A DNA stretch of 64,000 bases. It comes from CAZRCZ01 sp964598765. Lineage in GTDB: Bacteria > Sumerlaeota > Sumerlaeia > MVZB01 > JAJFLK01. A program made the position numbers and the translations under genes. Location of the stretch: the NCBI GenBank assembly GCA_964598765.1, contig CAZRCZ010000001.1, forward strand, positions 390,577 to 454,576, in the 5' to 3' direction. Of the stretch, positions 17,994 through 27,511 are shown in pieces (positions within the stretch are counted from its first letter, which is position 1; each line of letters opens with the position of its first letter). The notes below the pieces were generated by a model, which did no database searches, was not told the DNA's origin, and was given only the letters and a program-made list of their open reading frames with translations.

Positions 17994-19451
17994 ATGCACT
18001 TCATGGACGCGCGAGAATTTTTGCCTCCATATTCGATGAGATTCACTCGCCGCGAGGCGCTGAAATGGTTCGGCAACGGATTCGGCATGTTGGGGCTGGC
18101 CGCGTTAGTGGGTCAGGAATCCCCCTTGCTCGGAGCGACGCCAACCGCACCGCTTAATCCGCTCGCGCCCCGTCCGCCGCATTATCCCCCCCGTGCGAAA
18201 AACGTGATCTTCCTCTTCATGTCGGGCGGACCGTCGCACGTTGATCTGTTCGATCCCAAACCACGGCTCGCGCAGGACAACGGTAAACCCCTTCCCTTTG
18301 AAAAGCCGAAACTCGAACGAACAAAGACGGGCAATCTTCTCGGTTCGCCGTTCAAGTTCGCGCGATACGGCCAAGCGGGAATCGAGATCGGCGAACTCTT
18401 CCCCAATCTCGCTCAATGCGCCGACGATATGTGCGTCATCCGCTCGATGGTCGCAGACAACATCAATCACAACGGAGCCTGTCTTCAGATGAACACCGGC
18501 GAACAGAGTTTCTCGCGTCCGGCGTGGGGTTCGTGGCTCGTCTATGGCTTGGGAAGCGAAAATCAAAATCTGCCCGGCTACGTGGTGATCAGTCCCGCGC
18601 AACCCGCGCAGGGAGCGCCGCTTTGGAGTTCGAGCTTCCTTCCCGCCGCGTATCAGGGAACGCTCGTCTCCGATCTTGCCAAGCCGATAGCGAATTTGAA
18701 GAACGAACGGCTTTCGTCTTCGGGCCAGCGCGAGCAACTCGACGCGCTCAAGCAACTGAACGAACTTCACCATCAATCGCGCGAGGAAGACAGCCGCCTC
18801 AGCGCGCGGATCGAGTCGTTCGAACTCGCCTACCGGATGCAGACGGAAGCCCCCGAGGCGTTCGATGTCTCAGCCGAGAGCGAGGAGACGCGCAAACTTT
18901 ACGGACTGGATCAACCGGTCACCGAAATTTTCGGCAAGCAATGTCTCATGGCTCGTCGGTTGGTCGAGCGAGGCGTCCGCGCCGTTCAGGTTTATCACAC
19001 TGTCACGTCGAAACGGAGCAGTTGCCAGCTTTGGGACCAACACGGTTCCTTGCGGGAGGAATTGCCGGCCAACTGCGCCGCGACCGACAGGCCGATTGCC
19101 GGGCTACTCAAAGACCTCAAAGCGCGCGGCTTGCTCGATCACACCATTGTCGTCTGGGGAGGCGAATTTGGTCGAACGCCGACTGCGGAGGGAACCAATG
19201 GGCGCGAGCATCATCCTTTCGGCTTTACGATGTGGCTCGCGGGCGGCGGCGTTCGCGGCGGGTTGGCTTACGGCGCGACCGACGAGTTTGGTTGGCACGC
19301 GGTCGAAAACAAAGTCCATGTTCACGACCTTCACGCGACGATTCTTCACCTCATGGGGTTGGATCACACCAAGTTGACCTACCGCTACGCGGGGCGCGAT
19401 TACCGCCTCACCGACGTTTACGGCAACGTCGTCCGCGACATCTTGGCGTAG
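17994..19451 (+). CDS. DUF1501 family Tat-exported protein
   Basis: A 485-residue protein of the DUF1501 family (alkaline-phosphatase/sulfatase-like fold) that is very abundant in Planctomycetota and Verrucomicrobiota. A twin-arginine leader (FTRREALKWFGNG) sits near residue 18, so folded, possibly metal-containing export is likely. Family hallmarks are VIFLFMSGGPSHVDLFDPKP, the IVVWGGEFGRTP motif with a downstream EHHPFGFTMWLAGGG, and a C-terminal HDLHATILHLMG segment. The biochemical activity is not established. In related genomes the partner is a DUF1549/DUF1553 cytochrome protein; here none is adjacent. An internal ATG at 18036, closer to the RR motif, is an equally good start. It ends three bases from the convergent FGE-like gene. 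Confidence 0.9.
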   Translation: MHFMDAREFLPPYSMRFTRREALKWFGNGFGMLGLAALVGQESPLLGATPTAPLNPLAPRPPHYPPRAKNVIFLFMSGGPSHVDLFDPKPRLAQDNGKPLPFEKPKLERTKTGNLLGSPFKFARYGQAGIEIGELFPNLAQCADDMCVIRSMVADNINHNGACLQMNTGEQSFSRPAWGSWLVYGLGSENQNLPGYVVISPAQPAQGAPLWSSSFLPAAYQGTLVSDLAKPIANLKNERLSSSGQREQLDALKQLNELHHQSREEDSRLSARIESFELAYRMQTEAPEAFDVSAESEETRKLYGLDQPVTEIFGKQCLMARRLVERGVRAVQVYHTVTSKRSSCQLWDQHGSLREELPANCAATDRPIAGLLKDLKARGLLDHTIVVWGGEFGRTPTAEGTNGREHHPFGFTMWLAGGGVRGGLAYGATDEFGWHAVENKVHVHDLHATILHLMGLDHTKLTYRYAGRDYRLTDVYGNVVRDILA

Positions 19452-19454
19452 TTG

Positions 19455-20882
19455 TCAAGGGGCGAAAGAAGCCGTGTTGCCGCGCGTTTCCTTGACCGAT
19501 TCAATTTCCCGCACGACGCGAAATCCGACGTATTGACTCTTGTAAGAAGGCAGATTGGCCCCGCGCGAGGCGGCGCGGGCGAACGCGGGATCAATCGCCC
19601 ATGCCCCGCCGCGAAAAACACGCTCCGTTCCCTTCTCGCCGCAGAGGGGATCAACGGGAGGCGAAGCGGCGTAGAAATCAGGCTCAAACCAATCTTGACA
19701 CCATTCCCAGACATTGCCGTTCATGTCGCGCAAGCCCCAAGCGTTCGGAGTCTTCGCGCCGACCGGATGCGTTTTGTTTTCGCTCTTTTCCGAGGTCCAT
19801 CCGAATTTATCCAGCTTCTCAAATCCGATTTCCTCGTCGTTTTCTCCCTTGCCGAAGAGACCCTCGCCACCAGCCCGACAACAGTATTCCCATTCCGCCT
19901 CGGTCGGTAGCCGATACTTGCCCCGCGTTCGTCCATCCAATTTAATCAGGAACGCGGCCACGTCGTCCCAACTCACCGACTCGACGGGGAGATCGTCCCC
20001 CTTGAACGCCGACGGATTTTTTCCCATCGTTTCCTTCCATTGTTTCTGCGTCACCTCGGTTCGGCCAATGAGAAGGGCTTTGGTGATTTGAACCTTGTGG
20101 CGGGGTTGTTCGGCTTCATTGGCTTTTGACCATGCGCCGCGATTTTTTAATTCTTCAGCCTGCGCGTCGGAGGATCCCATTTCAAACGTGCCGGCGGGAA
20201 TTTTGACGAACTCGACTCCGTCAAACGTCGCCGACTCGTAATCGCCGAGCATTTTTTCCTTGAGCAGATTGATTTCCCGCTCTTGGCGGGCAAGAAGCGA
20301 TTTGCGCTCTTCGCGGGATTCGTCCAGTTTTTTTTGAAATTCCTCGTCCTTTTTCTTGAGCGCCTTTTCCCGTTCCTCCAAAGCTTTAGTTTGCGTCTCG
20401 ATTTGCTTGGTCAAATCCTCCAGCTTTTTCTTCAGCTCGCCGATTTTGTCCCCGGCGGATTTCGCCTCCGCTTCACGTTGCGATTGAGCGTCGGCGACGG
20501 CTTTCTTCTCCGCGGACAACTGCTCGTTCAGCTGACGAATCGCCTTCCCTTGTTCCTCGATGACTTTGCCCGGTTCGGCGGCGATCCGCTCCTCTTCGAT
20601 CAAAACCTGAAACAACTCGCGGTGTCTTTGCTCCTCCGCCTCTCGCGCTTTCCGCGCCTTTTCCTCTTCCTCCTTCTTTTTCGCCACGCGCTGCCGAAAC
20701 CACGCGAAGGGATTGCGGGAGAACCTCTCAAATTCAGACGCGGGTTGAGACGGGTTGTTGGGGGCGGCGCCGGTCGCGAGCGGGTTCAGTAAATAAAGCG
20801 TTCCGACAACGACCAAAACCGTCGAAGCGGCAATTTTGCGCTTTATGAATTCACCACGGAGAAACAGAGAGGAATTTGACAT
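19455..20882 (-). CDS. SUMF1/FGE-fold protein with membrane anchor and long coiled coil
   Basis: A 475-residue protein. A membrane anchor (about residues 17-35) is followed by about 170 residues of Glu/Lys-rich heptad coiled coil, then a formylglycine-generating-enzyme-type domain (from FVKIPAGTFEMGSS, through RLPTEAEWEYCCRAGG, to GNVWEWCQDWF and GFRVVRE). True FGEs use Cys in the C-terminal part; here the stretch after RGGAW has none, so this is probably a binding or structural member rather than a sulfatase activator. The start at 20882 is provisional (the frame opens at 20927). Residues 4-12 come from a dispersed repeat arm. No sulfatase gene is adjacent. Confidence 0.85.
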   Translation of the reverse strand: MSNSSLFLRGEFIKRKIAASTVLVVVGTLYLLNPLATGAAPNNPSQPASEFERFSRNPFAWFRQRVAKKKEEEEKARKAREAEEQRHRELFQVLIEEERIAAEPGKVIEEQGKAIRQLNEQLSAEKKAVADAQSQREAEAKSAGDKIGELKKKLEDLTKQIETQTKALEEREKALKKKDEEFQKKLDESREERKSLLARQEREINLLKEKMLGDYESATFDGVEFVKIPAGTFEMGSSDAQAEELKNRGAWSKANEAEQPRHKVQITKALLIGRTEVTQKQWKETMGKNPSAFKGDDLPVESVSWDDVAAFLIKLDGRTRGKYRLPTEAEWEYCCRAGGEGLFGKGENDEEIGFEKLDKFGWTSEKSENKTHPVGAKTPNAWGLRDMNGNVWEWCQDWFEPDFYAASPPVDPLCGEKGTERVFRGGAWAIDPAFARAASRGANLPSYKSQYVGFRVVREIESVKETRGNTASFAP

Positions 20883-21052
20883 GCGGGCGGCGCATGAGAA
20901 AATGAAAGCGGTTTGATATTCACGCAAGACGACAGTGCTTCCGATTGATTGTGATGAGAAAGCCTCCGATTTGTGTGTTCATCATTGGGCATTTATTATT
21001 TTCATCAACTTTGAGCATTTAGGAAACTTCTCTGTGCCTCTGGGGTGAATTC
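20848..21052. repeat. degenerate CACAGAG-family inverted pair
   Basis: Imperfect arms at 20848-20872 and 21027-21052, both bounded by gaattc-type ends, face each other across about 155 bases of A+T-rich DNA. The left arm is translated at the N-terminus of the FGE-like gene. The rest of 20883-21083 holds no gene that I can see. Confidence 0.6.
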
Positions 21053-21083
21053 CCCATCTTGAATCCAACGCGCTACAATAGCT

Positions 21084-22736
21084 TTAACCGCGCCCAATAA
21101 ATTCAAGCGGCGGGCGAGAATTGCGCCCGTGTCCTTTCGGATTGACGCCGTTCAATCGCAGGGCAGTGGCGTAAACGTCGCCATGGTTCGGAATGAAGGA
21201 CTTCTCGTGCTTGCTCCGGTCTTTCATCAATTCGCCGGTGACGGGATCGTAATTGGGATCGAGCGAGCCGTCGGACATGATCGGGATGGCGAGCAACGTG
21301 TTCTCGCCGATCCGGCCATACTGCGCGTCCCCTTTCACGTTGCCTCCGAGAAACGCCGCCGATGTGACCATCCAATGCTGGGAGATATCCTGATCGAGGA
21401 TCATTTTCTTCTTTTCCGTTTCGGGGATGGACATTTTCTCGATGGCCTGCACGTCGCCGTGGATCGTTCGCCCGAACTCCGACGTGAGCACGATGGTGGT
21501 AAAATCGAACAAACTCTTACCGGTGTCCTTGTATTGCGTGGCCTTGAGCTTGGCGACGAGGGTTTTGAGCGGGTCCCACAACTCCTCGCGCATTTTTCCC
21601 GTGGTGTCGGGCATTCCGACGGGAGTCACACCGTCTCCCTGCCACAACGCCCGGCGCGAATAATGATGATCGAAATCCCGAATTCCGCGAGTCTCGATCC
21701 AAAACGCGTTGGAATATCCGGCCCGCATCAGTTCAAACGTCATCATCGCCTGCACGTTGGCCGACGGGGAATACTTGCTTCGCGCCTTGTTGCCGTTGAC
21801 GCTCCGATAGGTAATTAATTCATCGGCGGGCTTGATTTTGAAATCTTCCTTTAGCTTCGGATCATTAAAGAAAACCTTTAAGAGCGCCGGATCGAGGGTC
21901 GCGCCGCGCCGGGCCAGATTTTGGTAAATCGCGCGCGCCGAAAGGTAGCTTTTAACAACCTCGCTACTGCCGTCGCTGAGGAGATGATGATCCACGCCGT
22001 CCAGAAATTCCTGAACGCGCATGTTCACGGCGTCGGTGGACATCGAGCGCATCCGAAGCAAAAACTCGCGCAGTTTTTCCGGCGTCCCCGCGTAAATCGT
22101 ATGGGCGTGCGAGGGACCAAGGGCGTGATAATACCCCTTGCGTCCGGTGTATTGCGCTTCGTTCAATTCGCCGTCGGAGAGCCACCAGTGCCACGAAACA
22201 TTCGGCAGGAGATAAGGTTGCCCGAACACTTCGGCGAACGCCTGCATGACCGAGCGCTCATCCTCTTGGCGGTCATCGGTCAGGCGGAAACTGTAATCCC
22301 CCATGTGCGCCTTGAGCCGCTCGCCCGAATGAAACGCGCCGGTGTGCATCGAACTCAAGACCGCCATTTCGGGGAAAATCGATTTGCCGTCCTCCGCCAA
22401 ATAGCCGTAACGGATGTTCCCCTGCGTCTTGATCCCGTGCGCTTCGTCTCCCCATTTCAAAACGCGGTAATGTTCTTGCGAGGGAGACTCCAGACGCTTG
22501 ACGACGTTATTGGGAGACTGGACCGGATTAAACATATCGTAGCCCATCCATCCTCCTTCGACGAACCAGTAGATTAGGAAATGAGGATTGTCGGCTTCGG
22601 CGATTTTGTCCGCCGCCATCGCCGACGATCTCGGATTGAAATCCAATCCAAAGTTCAAGAAATAGGAGAGGAATTGCGAGCAGGAAACCGCGGTCGGCGC
22701 CGCCGCGAATTGTTTAAGGAACTGACGCCGTCGCAT
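21084..22736 (-). CDS. DUF1501-like Tat-exported protein paired with planctomycete cytochrome
   Basis: A 550-residue protein with a short twin-arginine leader (MRRRQFLKQFAAAP), then a domain resembling the DUF1501 group: VLTSEFGRTIHGD near residue 410, an early HFLIYWFVEGGWMGYDMF core and a C-terminal NHGDVYATALRLNG. It is longer than, and only distantly like, the copy at 17994-19451. It overlaps the upstream cytochrome gene by 23 bases, so the two are co-translated. This pairing of a multidomain heme protein with a DUF1501-like partner is a hallmark of the PVC group; the joint function is not known, though such pairs are thought to act in oxidation or breakdown of exported substrates. Confidence 0.82.
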   Translation of the reverse strand: MRRRQFLKQFAAAPTAVSCSQFLSYFLNFGLDFNPRSSAMAADKIAEADNPHFLIYWFVEGGWMGYDMFNPVQSPNNVVKRLESPSQEHYRVLKWGDEAHGIKTQGNIRYGYLAEDGKSIFPEMAVLSSMHTGAFHSGERLKAHMGDYSFRLTDDRQEDERSVMQAFAEVFGQPYLLPNVSWHWWLSDGELNEAQYTGRKGYYHALGPSHAHTIYAGTPEKLREFLLRMRSMSTDAVNMRVQEFLDGVDHHLLSDGSSEVVKSYLSARAIYQNLARRGATLDPALLKVFFNDPKLKEDFKIKPADELITYRSVNGNKARSKYSPSANVQAMMTFELMRAGYSNAFWIETRGIRDFDHHYSRRALWQGDGVTPVGMPDTTGKMREELWDPLKTLVAKLKATQYKDTGKSLFDFTTIVLTSEFGRTIHGDVQAIEKMSIPETEKKKMILDQDISQHWMVTSAAFLGGNVKGDAQYGRIGENTLLAIPIMSDGSLDPNYDPVTGELMKDRSKHEKSFIPNHGDVYATALRLNGVNPKGHGRNSRPPLEFIGRG

Positions 22737-25700
22737 AGCGCGCTCCTTTTTGCGTTCCGGCTTCCTCGCCGAGATATTCCGGACTCGTCATAATCGCCTT
22801 GATGAGTCCCTTGATCGAGAAATTCTGCTCGTGTACCTTGTCCCAAAGTCTGCGGTAGAGACCGCGTTCGGTTCCCTCGCAACGCATCCCTCGGCCAAAA
22901 TAGAAAGCGAAGTGCGTGTCAATCATCGTTCGGATGAACCGCTCTTTCTTCCGCGCGGCTTGGGCGAACGCCTCCAAGCCTTCGCCGCGGAAGGAGTAGG
23001 AGGGAACCAATCCCTGATCGCTTGCGTCCAGCGCGAGGCCGCGATCATCATGGGTCCGGTAATTTCCCGCGTCGTCCCAATCCAACCTCTGATACGCCAG
23101 CGGCGTCAGAATCTTGTGGCAACTATAGCACACCGTCGAGGGATTTGTCGTCGAAACCGCCGTGATCCCCTCGCGCTGGGCGACAATTTCCGGCGGAACC
23201 TCAAACACGTAGCCCAAAAATTTTTCCGCCACCTGCGCGGGATAATTGAAATGGGGCAGACCGGGTTTGCCCTGAATGAATCCCTTCATGGTGAGCAGAC
23301 CGGTTTTGCCGTAATAAGCGGGACGAGGTTCGGTTTTCATCCCCTTGTTCACCGTGTAATCCGCCGTCAAAATTTCCTCGAAGGGGCGATTCTCAAACGC
23401 GACGTGACACCACAATCGCACCGGCTCATCCTCCACGTCGGAGCCGTGGCTTTCAAGGTAAAGCCGGATTCGGTGAAAATAAAATTCCTCGAATTCCTTG
23501 CCTGCCAGATATTCGTCAATCATCCGACTCAGCGACGTTCCGGATTCGATCTTGGCGATTTCTTCCGGCGTCGGCGGACGCGCCACAAGATCCTGCGCGA
23601 TCTTGACGAGCAGGAGCCGATTGCGAGCCTCCGGTTCCAATTTTCCCTCCAAGGAAACCGGCCGCGTGAAAACAAAGTCGGGATGGTTGATGAGAACCCT
23701 CGCCAATCCTTCCCAAGCGCGCTGGGTTGGATTCGGCGCGGCGACCCGGAATTTGACTTTTGCGGCATGAGAGTCGTCGAATCGGACTTCCGCTCCGCCG
23801 ATTTGCCGCCATTCATACCTAAGCGCGCTTCCCTGAAGGTCGTAGCTCGCCGAGGCGTCCAATTCCACATCGGCTCCCGGTGGCGCGTGGTCGGGATAAC
23901 TCAGATTCACGATGGGGGATGAAGCCGAAGCCTTAACAATGACTGGAACGTGAGTTTCGTTGTTCTCCTGCCCCGGATAAATCACTTGAACGCGATAAAA
24001 TTTGTCCTTGCTCCATTCTTGTTTGTGCGCTGAGGGTTTGAATCGAATCCTGATTTGTCCCTTCCGCTTGTTCTGGTCGCTCACCGAATTTTCACCGTAG
24101 ATGTTGTAGGGGCGGAAAGGGTAATCGGTGAAGATCGGCCAGTCCTCTTTTCCCTCGGCCTCGTCGTTGTCTATGACGATCGGCGCGCCGCCGTCGGCGG
24201 GAACAAATCGAACCGCGTCCGCCGTGACGCGCTTGGTCGTTCCCGCGTTGTTGATCTCGACGAACTCCTGATCCGAAGCGAAACGGAAGGAAGTTTTCAA
24301 ATCGCGGTGGGGGATCGTGTCAAGGGTTTCGTCCATGACGAAACGGGCTTCGCCGGAAGGAGGGGCTTCGGCTAACGGCGGATTGACGAGGCGGGTCTGC
24401 GCGTCCGCCGCGACTTCGACGCGAACATTGGCCGCCATTGTCGCCTTTTTGGGCTTGAGCCACTTCAGATAAATTTCATATTCGCCGTCGCGGTCCACGG
24501 CCAACGGCAAATCCGCCGAACATTCCCCCTTGTTGTCGTCGCCGTCGTCAATGAATTTGACCTTGCCCTTGTCTTGGAGCCGCCACGGACCGCGCAACCG
24601 CGCCTTGGGATCATCCACGGCGACCGTTCGGCTTGTCCGCTCCGGCAACGGTCCGACGATTTCAACCCCCGAAAGTATGACGCGCCCGCGGGAATTCTGA
24701 TTCGTGATGATGAAGCGCTGCGCATCGTCCCCTTTGTTCAGCCTGAACTTTTCTCCCACGCGCTCCCGCCAAATCCAGCCGGGCGATCCCTGATTTTCAT
24801 TCACGATTTCCTGCGCCAATCCATGGCCGTCATTCCGAACCGAGATGGAAATGTTTCGAGTCGTGGCGACTCCTTCTTTTCCCGTGACCGTGACCTCGAA
24901 GTTGAGGACCGAATTTCCGCTTTCCAATGGTCCCGATTTTTTCGATGTCGCATGGACGTTTCGGACAAACTCGAAGGCTTCCCGCAATTCAGAATCGGTC
25001 GGATCGCGGAAGAGGATTTTACGATAAAGCCGTTCAATAGTATGGCGGTAGGCGGCATCGGGTTGTTTCATTTCCAGCGGCGAGCCAAATTCACCGGGGC
25101 GTCCCTCAAACGGTCCGGTCAAATTCAGATAGGACTTGGAGACCACGTCGGCGGCCATCAAATCCAGTCCGGCCAGAAACGCTGCGGACGGTTTGGAGCT
25201 TTCGTCAAACCGCTTTTGAAAATCGGCCCCGGAAAAGAGCGCAAGGTTGTGATCGAACAAATCCCGCTCGTCGCGGTTCCAGTCGTCGTGGAAAATTGCC
25301 CACACTTTTCGCCGAAGCTGATGATAGGTCAAGAAAGTGTTGTCGCGCTTGGTCGTGCCGTGGGCCAGAAGCCGCACCAGCGGTCCGCCGAACGGTTTGT
25401 TCAACTCGGCGGGAAATTGCTCGTCGGCCTTGCTCTGGTCGCTCCGGCGGGCGTCAAAAAGATCGTTCTGGAAAGAACGGACCAAGGCGATCTTCTTCTC
25501 TCCCCATGCCGGGGACGGGGGTTGTGGCATTCGCGTCTTTTCGGAAGGAGAACTGATTTTCGCCAGTAAAGAGACTGGATTTTCAGAGTCAAAATAGTTT
25601 TCCCGCAGAAGTTTAAGGAATGCCTCATTTCCGTTCTCCGGCAGTTCCATCGGGGTTTGGGTTTGTTTGCCGTGACAGGAATAGCAATTTTTTTCCCCTT

Positions 25701-26208
25701 CCTTCATCAACGGCCACAATTCCTTTTCAAACCGACGGGCAAACGTTAATTGAAGCTCTTCGCCGAAAGGCGACGACGGATTGCCCGACGCCGTTGCTTT
25801 GGGAATTCGAGCGACGGGTTTATCGGACTTTTTTCCCTCGGCTTTATTCTCGTGAACCGGTCGCGTTGAAGTCGCGGATGGATTCGTCGCGGGAGATTTC
25901 GTCTCGCCAATCAAGAGCGAAGCCCGATGCAACAATTCGATCCGCCTCTCCAACGATTCAATCTCCTGCTTCTTGTCTTCCTTTTGCTTTTCCGCATCGC
26001 GCCTCGCGCGGTCGAGTTCGGATCGAACCGCCTCCGGATTTTGCGCAATCACGTCCAGCGCCTTTAGTAAGGAGTCAATGTCAACCTGAGCCATCGAGGG
26101 AGCCTGAGCTTGGAGCAAGAATGAGCTGGAAAAACCGAACAGACAAATCCCAAAGAAAATTGGGAACGAGATATTACCAAGGCTCATGATTCGGGGCTTG
26201 AACGCCAT
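22714..26208 (-). CDS. large planctomycete-type cytochrome c protein (DUF1588/DUF1585-like C-terminus)
   Basis: A secreted protein of about 1160 residues with two heme-binding CxxCH motifs. The first, NCYSCHGK, lies in the N-terminal fifth and the second, VCYSCHKILTPLAYQRLDWDD, in the C-terminal fifth, where the sequence resembles DUF1588 followed by DUF1585 (TMIDTHFAFYFGRGM). Between them lie helical domains and two beta-sandwich, carbohydrate-binding-like regions (around YEIYLKWLKPKKA and the IYPGQEN area). A signal peptide (PIFFGICLFGFSSSF) precedes a coiled coil. Start at 26208 chosen for its positively charged n-region; 26187 and 26250 are alternatives. It probably passes electrons in the periplasm with its overlapping DUF1501-like partner. 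Confidence 0.82.
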   Translation of the reverse strand: MAFKPRIMSLGNISFPIFFGICLFGFSSSFLLQAQAPSMAQVDIDSLLKALDVIAQNPEAVRSELDRARRDAEKQKEDKKQEIESLERRIELLHRASLLIGETKSPATNPSATSTRPVHENKAEGKKSDKPVARIPKATASGNPSSPFGEELQLTFARRFEKELWPLMKEGEKNCYSCHGKQTQTPMELPENGNEAFLKLLRENYFDSENPVSLLAKISSPSEKTRMPQPPSPAWGEKKIALVRSFQNDLFDARRSDQSKADEQFPAELNKPFGGPLVRLLAHGTTKRDNTFLTYHQLRRKVWAIFHDDWNRDERDLFDHNLALFSGADFQKRFDESSKPSAAFLAGLDLMAADVVSKSYLNLTGPFEGRPGEFGSPLEMKQPDAAYRHTIERLYRKILFRDPTDSELREAFEFVRNVHATSKKSGPLESGNSVLNFEVTVTGKEGVATTRNISISVRNDGHGLAQEIVNENQGSPGWIWRERVGEKFRLNKGDDAQRFIITNQNSRGRVILSGVEIVGPLPERTSRTVAVDDPKARLRGPWRLQDKGKVKFIDDGDDNKGECSADLPLAVDRDGEYEIYLKWLKPKKATMAANVRVEVAADAQTRLVNPPLAEAPPSGEARFVMDETLDTIPHRDLKTSFRFASDQEFVEINNAGTTKRVTADAVRFVPADGGAPIVIDNDEAEGKEDWPIFTDYPFRPYNIYGENSVSDQNKRKGQIRIRFKPSAHKQEWSKDKFYRVQVIYPGQENNETHVPVIVKASASSPIVNLSYPDHAPPGADVELDASASYDLQGSALRYEWRQIGGAEVRFDDSHAAKVKFRVAAPNPTQRAWEGLARVLINHPDFVFTRPVSLEGKLEPEARNRLLLVKIAQDLVARPPTPEEIAKIESGTSLSRMIDEYLAGKEFEEFYFHRIRLYLESHGSDVEDEPVRLWCHVAFENRPFEEILTADYTVNKGMKTEPRPAYYGKTGLLTMKGFIQGKPGLPHFNYPAQVAEKFLGYVFEVPPEIVAQREGITAVSTTNPSTVCYSCHKILTPLAYQRLDWDDAGNYRTHDDRGLALDASDQGLVPSYSFRGEGLEAFAQAARKKERFIRTMIDTHFAFYFGRGMRCEGTERGLYRRLWDKVHEQNFSIKGLIKAIMTSPEYLGEEAGTQKGARYATASVP

Positions 26209-26360
26209 GCAAATCAACCCATTTGGGGCGCGGTTTGTTCGCGCCTTCAATACAATAAATCATAAAAGGGGAGCGCCGAAAGATGCAAGGCTTCTGCTCA
26301 TGCTGGGATTCGGATGATCGATTCGAACCGAGCTTTTCTTGTGGGCGAAATTATTCGCGA

Positions 26361-26591
26361 TCAAGGAAGACTCAAGTGAACGAAGACATCGCGGGCGAAA
26401 CCGAGGAGCGCCTCCTCCAGCGGCGCGAGCGTGAGCCGGCAACTAATATACATTCCAATCAGAAGTAGGGTGTATTCCACAAAAGCCACGCCCCGCTCAT
26501 CCGATTTCAGTCTGGATAGCCAGCCAGTCTGCGCCGGTTCGCTTTCACGAGATTCATCAGTAACGGAATCGGTCGGTCTTTCGTCTTGCAT
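26361..26591 (-). CDS. second Flp-like class III prepilin
   Basis: A protein of about 76 residues with a 34-residue polar leader ending SDERG, then VAFVEYTLLLIG. Gly-Val with Glu at +5 is the exact cleavage pattern used by the Tad/Flp prepilin peptidase. A hydrophobic segment and a short tail with one Cys follow. It is the last gene of the Tad operon, so it is probably a minor pilin or pseudopilin rather than the main filament subunit, which is the gene at 42679-42963. The ATG at 26591 follows an AGGG; a TTG at 26609 is possible. Confidence 0.7.
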   Translation of the reverse strand: MQDERPTDSVTDESRESEPAQTGWLSRLKSDERGVAFVEYTLLLIGMYISCRLTLAPLEEALLGFARDVFVHLSLP

Positions 26592-26647
26592 TGGCCCTGA
26601 ATTCCTCAATAAAAAATATCAGCGAGCCGTTTGAAAGTCAAAGCGGG

Positions 26648-27511
26648 TTAGAACAATCCCAGCAGAACCTTCGATCCCCGGACGGATGTCGGGTCTTCTC
26701 CAACAATCATTTGGCATCCCAGCGAAGCCTTCGGATGAAAGAGCGTCGCCGAGTAAACGATTCCGGGCCGCGTGGATTGCAATTGTTCCGCTACGTGTAT
26801 TTCCTGTCCGCCAAAGAATTCCCATCCGCGCGAGCGCAAATCGTCCAGAAGCGTTTGAAACGCGCGCGGTGCGCGAGCGCCCAGCGAAACCATCACGGCG
26901 TAGCCGGGGGCGTCCTTGACTCCGCGCTCGATGCGATCCACGTTGGGCGGCAGGGGCGGAAGGACTTGCGCGACGTTGTTATCGCGATCCTTCAAGGAAG
27001 AGTCGTTGCGCCTCTCGTCCCTCTTTACGATCTTCCACAAGGCCAAATCTGCGTAAGGGGCAAGAATTTCCTCAGGGGTAGCCGTCAAGCCGTCGGGCGG
27101 CGGAATTTTCGCCGCCGCGTAGATAATCCCGCCGTCGGCTTCGGCGAGAACCCTCTCGTTTTGACGAGAAATCCGCAATCCGCGTGAGCACCAGAATTGT
27201 TCAACCCGCGCCAAGGGATCTGTCTCCTCGCTCTTCTTCATGCCGGGATCAATCATGGCGCGGTAGATCGTCCGGTTTCCTTCCTTCACGTTTCGGTCTT
27301 CGCTCGACAGATAGATCAAGCCGTCCATATCCAACATCGGATCCCCAATCCCGACCCGCGGACGGTCTCCCGATCCAAGAAGGTCCTTCCAATCCGGTTG
27401 GCGCAGGAGATCTCGCTGAGGAAAAACAATTAGAAGGAGGAGCAAAAATCCGACGCCGACGCTCAATCCGCCGAAAAACCAGATCCGCCTCCATTGAAGC
27501 TTTCGTTTCAT
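26648..27511 (-). CDS. Tad-operon single-pass membrane protein of unknown function
   Basis: A 287-residue protein with a basic N-terminus, one membrane helix (about residues 12-30, WFFGGLSVGVGFLLLLLIV) and a soluble domain, presumably periplasmic. I do not recognise the family. The C-terminal third contains a compact alpha/beta-looking segment (GYAVMVSLGARAPRAFQTLL) and the protein ends in hydrophobic residues. Its ATG overlaps the stop of the TadE gene by four bases (ATGA), so it is translated with the pilus genes and probably serves the pilus or secretion machine. Confidence 0.75.
   Translation of the reverse strand: MKRKLQWRRIWFFGGLSVGVGFLLLLLIVFPQRDLLRQPDWKDLLGSGDRPRVGIGDPMLDMDGLIYLSSEDRNVKEGNRTIYRAMIDPGMKKSEETDPLARVEQFWCSRGLRISRQNERVLAEADGGIIYAAAKIPPPDGLTATPEEILAPYADLALWKIVKRDERRNDSSLKDRDNNVAQVLPPLPPNVDRIERGVKDAPGYAVMVSLGARAPRAFQTLLDDLRSRGWEFFGGQEIHVAEQLQSTRPGIVYSATLFHPKASLGCQMIVGEDPTSVRGSKVLLGLF

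Noticed and set aside
19455..20882. Annotation as active sulfatase-modifying factor
   Set aside because: No cysteines in the C-terminal catalytic region and no sulfatase next to it.
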